From Chloroflexota bacterium (lineage in GTDB: Bacteria > Chloroflexota > Anaerolineae > 4572-78 > J111): a DNA stretch of 64,000 bases. The stretch covers positions 8,899-72,898 of the forward strand of contig BOKF01000042.1 of the NCBI GenBank assembly GCA_016860845.1. The letters are read 5' to 3'. Both the position numbers and the translations under genes were made by a program. Numbering within the stretch: position 1 is the first letter of the stretch; each line of letters opens with the position of its first letter. Below are positions 59,412-64,000 of the stretch, in pieces. Under the pieces are notes generated by a model. It saw only the letters and a list, made by a program, of their open reading frames with translations, did no database searches and was not told where the DNA came from.

Positions 59412-59453
59412 AGTATAGGCCGGGTTGATGAAGGGACAGTGAATTTTTAATGA
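59412..59453 (-). promoter_or_regulatory. Triple 11-bp-phased site plus -10 box, two-component operon
   Basis: On the plus strand ATGA (59428), GTGA (59439) and ATGA (59450) are spaced 11 bases. On the minus strand TCAT is followed after 10 bases by TATACT (59417-59412). The response regulator starts at 59365. Confidence 0.85.
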
Positions 59454-59504
59454 ACTTTTTTTAATCAAGCACCAGTCGCCTGAGCAGTAAATTTAGTGGG
59501 AAAT

Positions 59505-59530
59505 AAAAAGACTGGCCTGCCGGCCAGCCT
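59505..59530 (-). terminator. Rho-independent terminator
   Basis: On the minus strand GGCTGGCC-GGCA-GGCCAGTC forms a stem with one mismatch, followed by TTTTTATTTC. It ends the small gene at 59558-59806. Confidence 0.8.
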
Positions 59531-59557
59531 GTCTATCTTTCTACCTTGTCTACCAAA

Positions 59558-59806
59558 CTAAGTTGGCAGATCAATATTCTCTTCTGATACAGAAGACTTT
59601 TGCGCCTCGATGACCAGATCCTCCAATTTATCAATAGCCAGAAGCGAAAAAGAGATGCCAATCAAGGCCAGTTCTTCGCGGCTGAGATTGTGAAAGGAAC
59701 GAGCGCAGGCCACGCGAGTCATGGCATCGTAAATCGCGGCAAAATCATGGGCGCCGGGGTTATGGCGCAGCGTATATCTCACAAACTCAACGGCGAGTGG
59801 GTTCAT
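59558..59806 (-). CDS. Small hypothetical protein
   Basis: 82 residues (MNPLAVEFVRYTLRHNPGAH at the start), mostly helical and soluble, with no motif I recognise. ATG 59806 is preferred to an upstream TTG at 59842; neither has a clear ribosome binding site. It has its own terminator and sits alone between two operons. Confidence 0.6.
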   Translation of the reverse strand: MNPLAVEFVRYTLRHNPGAHDFAAIYDAMTRVACARSFHNLSREELALIGISFSLLAIDKLEDLVIEAQKSSVSEENIDLPT

Positions 59807-60301
59807 AGGTTGTAGTCCGTGGGGCGGATATTTGCCTGACAATAGGAAATCTGTCCTACATTATATCATGGATTTGATGAATAGGGAGTCAAAACAGCCT
59901 GTTCAACCTTAAAATTTTAACTTTATTAAAGAAAAATGATCCTATGCAAACAAGAGTTGCCATAAGTAACAGCCCACTCCTAGAGAGCATTTTATTTACC
60001 AAAACAAGTAACTGTTCGGGCATGTCATTTCGACCGAGTACCCAGAGGGCATAAAGGAGAAATCCCTCATGCCTATGTGGCCCTCCAGGGATTTCTCGGC
60101 CTACGGCCTCGAAATGACATTGGGTTTGAGTAGTTACTGTCAAAATAATTGCTTACTCCTCATAATTGAAGTATGATTTGGGTTCTAACAGCCGGTGGTG
60201 TGATTTGTTGGTCATGGATTGAACGATTTTACTCAACAACAAAGCTCGCGCTCAACCTTGGAGAACGAGTTTTTTTATGATTGTGGGAGGTTCATTATTC
60301 A
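59807..60301. other. Gene-poor gap containing a dispersed palindrome
   Basis: No convincing gene is seen. The stretch is A+T-rich except for the palindrome at 60022-60120. A GGGAGG at 60283-60288 serves the next gene. Confidence 0.6.
60022..60120. repeat. 99-base nested palindromic repeat
   Basis: Outer arms ATGTCATTTCGA (60022-60033) and TCGAAATGACAT (60109-60120) and inner arms GAGAAATCCCT (60057-60067) and AGGGATTTCTC (60087-60097) are all perfect. A half copy lies at 28043-28079. Confidence 0.88.
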
Positions 60302-60925
60302 ATGTCGAATAGCCAAACAATGCAAGCTTTTCTGGATGAGTTGGCCAGCGCAGCCCCGACCCCCGGCGGCGGAGGCGCGGCGGCTACGGTCGGCGCGATG
60401 GGCGCGGCCCTGGTCAGTATGGTCTGTAACTTGACCATCGGCAAGGAAAAATTTGCCGGGGTCGAGGCCCAGATGCAGGAGATTTTGCGCCAGGCGGAGC
60501 TGCTGCGGGCGCGGCTGACCGAGATGGTTCAGGAGGATGTAGTCGCCTTCGAGACGGTGATGGCGGCCTATCGCCTACCCAGGAGCACGGACGAAGAAAA
60601 AGCGGCCCGGACTGCCGCCATTCAAGCAGCCTCGAAAAAAGCCACGCTTGTCCCCCTGGCGGCTGCCCATGCTTGCGCCGAGGTCATTGATCTGTGCCGG
60701 CCTACCGCCGAAATGGGCAACCCCAATGTGGTCAGCGATGCCGGCGTCGCCGTCTTGTGCGCCCAGGCCGGCCTGAAAAGCGCAGCCCTGAACGTCCTCA
60801 TCAACCTGGGTGCAATCAAAGATGAAACCTTCGTGGCCCAGCATCGGGCCGAGTTAGACCAACTGCTCGCCGGGCACGAAGCCCTGGCGAATGAAGTGTA
60901 CGAATTGGTAAAAAGCAAACTGTAG
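60302..60925 (+). CDS. Cyclodeaminase/cyclohydrolase family protein (FTCD C-terminal-like, FchA type)
   Basis: 207 residues, all-helical. FLDELASAAPTPGGGGAAATVGAMGAALVSMVCNLTIGK is the diagnostic folate-binding start, and MGNPNVVSDAGVAVLCAQAG the second motif. Stand-alone members act as methenyl-tetrahydrofolate cyclohydrolase or formimino-THF cyclodeaminase. Position directly before fhs favours the cyclohydrolase role in the folate one-carbon route. GGGAGG lies 13 bases before the ATG. Confidence 0.9.
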   Translation: MSNSQTMQAFLDELASAAPTPGGGGAAATVGAMGAALVSMVCNLTIGKEKFAGVEAQMQEILRQAELLRARLTEMVQEDVVAFETVMAAYRLPRSTDEEKAARTAAIQAASKKATLVPLAAAHACAEVIDLCRPTAEMGNPNVVSDAGVAVLCAQAGLKSAALNVLINLGAIKDETFVAQHRAELDQLLAGHEALANEVYELVKSKL

Positions 60926-60971
60926 GATGATACGTGATTCGTGATGCGTAACATCCAACTCAATTAGGAAA

Positions 60972-61038
60972 AGGTAGCAGGTAGCAAAGTAGCAGAGGAT
61001 TTTTTCCCTGTCTACTGTCTACCATCTACCATCTACTA
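60972..61038. repeat. Heptanucleotide repeat hairpin upstream of fhs
   Basis: AGGTAGCAGGTAGCAAAGTAGCAG (as 7-base steps) is followed by TCTACTG, TCTACCA, TCTACCA, TCTACTA (61011-61038). The same element type stands before the antitoxin gene at 35024-35085. It ends shortly before the AAAGGAG ribosome binding site. Confidence 0.78.
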
Positions 61039-61060
61039 TTTTCAAAGGAGAAAACCCACT

Positions 61061-62803
61061 ATGTCCGTTCCAAGCGATCTCGAAATCGCCCAAGCCGCTA
61101 CCGTTAAACCCATCCTTCAAATTGCCGCCAGCCTCGGCCTGACTGAAGACGACCTGGACCTGTACGGCAAGTACAAAGCTAAAGTTCACCTGGACGTGCT
61201 GCAAAGATTTGCCGACCGGCCCCAGGGCAAGTACGTTGACGTGACTGCCATCACCCCGACCCCCCTGGGCGAGGGCAAAAGCACCACCAGCGTCGGTCTG
61301 ACCCAGGGAATGGGCCGTATCGGCAAAAAAGCCATGATCTGCATCCGCCAGCCCAGTCAAGGCCCGACCTTTGGCATCAAGGGCGGCGCTGCCGGCGGCG
61401 GTTACAGCCAGATCATTCCGATGGAGGATTTCAACCTGCATCTCACCGGCGACATTCATGCCATTACCGCCGCCCACAATCTGGTCGCCGCCGCGCTCGA
61501 CGCGCGCCTGTACCATGAAAGCCGCCAGAGCGACGAGGAACTGGCCAAGTTGGGCATCAAGCGGCTCAATATTGACCCCTACAACATCCAGTGGAACCGG
61601 GTGTTGGATGTTAACGACCGCGCCCTGCGCAACATTGTGCTGGGCCTGGGCGGCGCGCTGGACGGTGTTCCCCGGCCAGGCGGCTTTGACATTACCGTCG
61701 CTTCGGAGATTATGGCCATCCTAGCTCTGACCACCAGCCTTAAAGATATGCGCGAGCGCTTTGGCCGGATGATCGTGGCCCTGGACAAGAGCGGCAAGCC
61801 GGTCACCGCCGAGGATTTGGGTGTAGCCGGAGCCGTAACGGTCTTGATGAAGGACGCGATCATGCCCAACCTGATGCAAACCCTGGAAGGCCAGCCAGCC
61901 TTTGTCCATGCCGGGCCGTTCGCCAACATCGCTCACGGCAACAGCTCCATCATCGCCGACCAGATTGCGCTGAAGTTGGCCGACTACGTGATAACCGAAT
62001 CCGGCTTCGGGGCCGACATCGGCATGGAGAAATTCTTTAATATCAAGTGCCGCTACTCCGGCCTGATTCCGAATACGGTCGTCCTGGTGACGACCATCCG
62101 CGCCCTGAAGATGCACGGCGGCGGCCCGACCGTGGTGGCAGGTCGCGCCCTGGATAAGGCTTACACCGAAGAAAACCTGGAATTGCTGGAAAAAGGCATT
62201 GAGAACTTGGCCGCCCATGTCGAAAACGTGCAGAAATTCGGCATTCCGGCAGTCGTCGCCATCAATCGCTTCCCCACCGATACTGACAATGAAGTGGCCC
62301 TGCTTAAAAAGCTGGCCGTTCAGGCCGGGGCCGAGCAAGCCGTCCTGTCCGAGCACTGGGCCAGAGGCGGCCCAGGCGCGGTCGAACTGGCCGAAGCAGT
62401 CGTCGCCGCTTGCGAGAAGCCCAGCAACTTCCAGTTTCTCTATCCCCTGGAGTGGAGCATCAAGCAGAAAATCGAAAAGATTGCCAAAGACATCTACGGC
62501 GCGGATGGGGTCAGCTATGACGCGGTGGCTAATCAGCAGATCAAAAACTTTGAAAACGCCGGCCTGGGCAACCTGCCCATCTGCATGGCCAAAACCCACC
62601 TCAGCCTAACCCACGACGCCAGTTTGAAAGGCCGGCCCAAAGGCTTTACCGTGCCGATCCGCGAGGTCCGGGCCAGCGCCGGGGCCGGCTTCATCTATCC
62701 GCTGGTCGGCGCGATGCGGACCATGCCGGGTCTGAATTCCGTGCCCGCTTTCACGAAAGTAGATATTGATTTTGAGACGGGCAAGGTAGTTGGCTTGTTC
62801 TAA
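61061..62803 (+). CDS. fhs: Formate-tetrahydrofolate ligase
   Basis: ATP-dependent formation of 10-formyl-THF from formate. 580 residues: [20 protein letters not shown] is the P-loop region, [19 protein letters not shown] the conserved substrate-site stretch, and the end ([19 protein letters not shown]) is complete. AAAGGAG precedes the ATG. With the upstream cyclohydrolase-like gene it forms part of the folate one-carbon pathway, usable for formate assimilation or purine synthesis; other acetogenesis genes are not in view. Confidence 0.97.
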   Translation: MSVPSDLEIAQAATVKPILQIAASLGLTEDDLDLYGKYKAKVHLDVLQRFADRPQGKYVDVTAITPTPLGEGKSTTSVGLTQGMGRIGKKAMICIRQPSQGPTFGIKGGAAGGGYSQIIPMEDFNLHLTGDIHAITAAHNLVAAALDARLYHESRQSDEELAKLGIKRLNIDPYNIQWNRVLDVNDRALRNIVLGLGGALDGVPRPGGFDITVASEIMAILALTTSLKDMRERFGRMIVALDKSGKPVTAEDLGVAGAVTVLMKDAIMPNLMQTLEGQPAFVHAGPFANIAHGNSSIIADQIALKLADYVITESGFGADIGMEKFFNIKCRYSGLIPNTVVLVTTIRALKMHGGGPTVVAGRALDKAYTEENLELLEKGIENLAAHVENVQKFGIPAVVAINRFPTDTDNEVALLKKLAVQAGAEQAVLSEHWARGGPGAVELAEAVVAACEKPSNFQFLYPLEWSIKQKIEKIAKDIYGADGVSYDAVANQQIKNFENAGLGNLPICMAKTHLSLTHDASLKGRPKGFTVPIREVRASAGAGFIYPLVGAMRTMPGLNSVPAFTKVDIDFETGKVVGLF

Positions 62804-62810
62804 ACAAAGA

Positions 62811-62849
62811 TGAGGCGTGATGCGTGAAATTCTTACGCATCACGCCTCA
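62811..62849. repeat. Perfect 15-base hairpin after fhs
   Basis: TGAGGCGTGATGCGT (62811-62825) and its complement (62835-62849) with a 9-base loop, built from GCGTGAT heptamers. It has no strong T-run but may serve as a terminator or RNA 3'-end stabiliser. Confidence 0.85.
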
Positions 62850-62872
62850 CGTTTCATAAGGCATAAATTTAC

Positions 62873-63868
62873 GTGGAGGTTCTCCTCGGCCTTTTCCTCT
62901 GTTTTCTCTTTGGCTTGATGCCCGCCGCCATCTATGGCTGGTTTGTTAATTGGTTAGACCAGCACGAAAAAGAACCGTGGTGGCTGCTGGCCCTGGCTTT
63001 TGGCTGGGGCGCTGTCCCGGCCATTATCCTGGCCTTGATCACCCAAATCGTGTTAGACATCCCCACCACCTGGGTTTTTTCGGGCGAAGGACTGGCTTAC
63101 GAGGTTGTCGGCGGCAGCATCTGGGCCCCGCTGACCGAAGAGCTGGCCAAAGGGCTGGGGTTGGTCCTGATTTTACTGGTCGCCCACCGTGAAGTTGACA
63201 ATGTTCTTGACGGGATCGTCTATGGGGCGATGGCCGGGCTGGGCTTTGCCTTCACCGAGAACCTGTTCTACTTTGGCGGCGCTTTGATCGAGGGCGGCTG
63301 GGGCAACTGGGCCTTTGTGGTGCTGCTGCGGACCATCCCTTTTGGGCTGAACCACGCTTTTTTCAGCGGGGTGACGGGGGCGGGACTGGCCCTGGCCTAT
63401 TTGAGCCGGAATCTCCTGGTCAGAGTCTGCAGCCTAGTGGGTGGATTTGTCACGTCCGTGATTTTTCATGGCCTGCACAACCTGGGAGCTACCCTGGCCG
63501 GCGCGAGCTGTGTAACCCTTTGTTTGAGTTTGATCGTAGATTGGGGCGGCATCCTGATGCTTGGCCTGGTCATTGGCCTGATCTGGCGGCAGGAGAAAAG
63601 TTGGATTGCTGCTCAACTTCGCGGCGAAGTGACGGCTGAAGTCTACCAGACCCTCACTTCGTGGAGCCGCTGGCAGGGATCACGCTGGGAGGCATTGCTG
63701 CGCGGCGACCTGGCTGCCTGGCGGCATTTGGGCCGGCTGCGCAAAGCAGCCACCGAACTGGCATTCAGCAAACAACGCTTGGCCCAGCAGAGTGACGATC
63801 AAGCCACCCAACGAGATATCGAGCGCTATCGCCGGCAACTGTCCGAACTGGGAGCAATCCCCCTGTGA
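62873..63868 (+). CDS. PrsW-family intramembrane metalloprotease
   Basis: 331 residues with about eight membrane helices in the first 240. Active-site motifs of the PrsW/CPBP group are visible: TEELAKGLG (Glu pair), GLGFAFTENLFYF, LNHAFFSGVTG and IFHGLHNLG (His ligands). PrsW cleaves membrane anti-sigma factors in Bacillus; the target here is unknown. A C-terminal soluble tail of about 90 residues (LTSWSRWQGSRWEALLRGDL) is extra. The start is GTG 62873; no strong ribosome binding site. Confidence 0.88.
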   Translation: MEVLLGLFLCFLFGLMPAAIYGWFVNWLDQHEKEPWWLLALAFGWGAVPAIILALITQIVLDIPTTWVFSGEGLAYEVVGGSIWAPLTEELAKGLGLVLILLVAHREVDNVLDGIVYGAMAGLGFAFTENLFYFGGALIEGGWGNWAFVVLLRTIPFGLNHAFFSGVTGAGLALAYLSRNLLVRVCSLVGGFVTSVIFHGLHNLGATLAGASCVTLCLSLIVDWGGILMLGLVIGLIWRQEKSWIAAQLRGEVTAEVYQTLTSWSRWQGSRWEALLRGDLAAWRHLGRLRKAATELAFSKQRLAQQSDDQATQRDIERYRRQLSELGAIPL

Positions 63869-63873
63869 AGCTC

Positions 63874-64000
63874 TAAGGCAGTTCCAAGATTTAAATCATC
63901 CAATTGTTCTCACCGGCTTGATGCGTGATACGTGATGCGTAAGAAATCTTGCCTGGATACCATCACGCATCACGCATTACGTATCACGGACTTTGGATAA
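63874..64000. mobile_element. MITE-like repeat element, copy 2 (cut by the window edge)
   Basis: From 63874 to 64000 the sequence matches 40594-40720 with one visible difference (TTGTTC here, TTATTC there). It starts six bases after the PrsW-like stop codon; the right end lies outside the window. Confidence 0.88.

Noticed and set aside
61721..62599. 292-codon open frame antisense to fhs
   Set aside because: Shadow of fhs with biased composition and no recognisable domain.
60926..64000. Search for acetogenesis (Wood-Ljungdahl) cluster around fhs
   Set aside because: Only fhs and a cyclohydrolase-like gene are present; no CO dehydrogenase, methylene-THF or corrinoid genes were seen.

Overview
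The window looks like chromosomal DNA of a G+C-rich, probably uncultured member of the Chloroflexota (Anaerolineae-like). This is an inference. It rests on many multi-spanning GT-C glycosyltransferases and YfhO-type proteins, an effector-associated (EAD-like) domain, the beta' subunit architecture, and abundant heptanucleotide repeats that run through coding sequence. No rRNA, tRNA or CRISPR array was seen.

Layout. 1-3.9 kb (minus): N-terminal part of rpoC, a tyrosine recombinase with altered catalytic residues, and prfB with its programmed frameshift. 4-10.9 kb (minus): two repeat-riddled envelope glycosylation proteins, a decayed secreted-protein gene and an MFS transporter. 11-18.6 kb (plus): glycolate oxidase genes glcDEF, a membrane protein and an Rph-like phosphotransferase. 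18.7-21.4 kb: a visibly A+T-richer island with two genes, each followed by a structure matching an integron attC site. It reads as a two-cassette array without integrase, carrying a membrane protein with a death-like domain and an Mrr-type nuclease. 21.4-30 kb: patatin phospholipase, GH18-like lipid-anchored or membrane protein, a toxin-antitoxin pair, uvrB, DinB and an arylformamidase-like hydrolase. 30-42.5 kb: methyltransferase, sugar epimerases, a flippase-like protein, GT-C glycosyltransferases, a second toxin-antitoxin pair, an MFS-HEAT fusion and cysH. 42.4-51.5 kb: DUF4139-like protein, flavoprotein, DtxR-type regulator, aminotransferase, malQ and an orphan sensor kinase.

51.8-59.4 kb (minus) is the most coherent unit. 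A ferric-reductase-like membrane protein, a Pro-rich anchored protein and ApbE form one operon. A haem-binding CxxCH protein, a lipoprotein and two membrane-anchored coiled-coil proteins form a second, and an OmpR-type two-component pair forms a third. Each of the three operons is preceded by the same promoter plan, three 4-bp half-sites at exact 11-bp spacing (ATGA-N7-GTGA-N7-ATGA on the plus strand) and a -10 box exactly 10 bp further. I infer a local regulon for extracytoplasmic flavin/haem redox chemistry controlled by its own two-component system.

59.5-64 kb: a small hypothetical gene, one-carbon genes (cyclodeaminase and fhs), a PrsW-type protease, and a second copy of a repeat element with inverted ends also found at 40.6 kb.

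Across the window, heptanucleotide repeats and imperfect palindromes occur both between and inside genes, often without breaking the frame.
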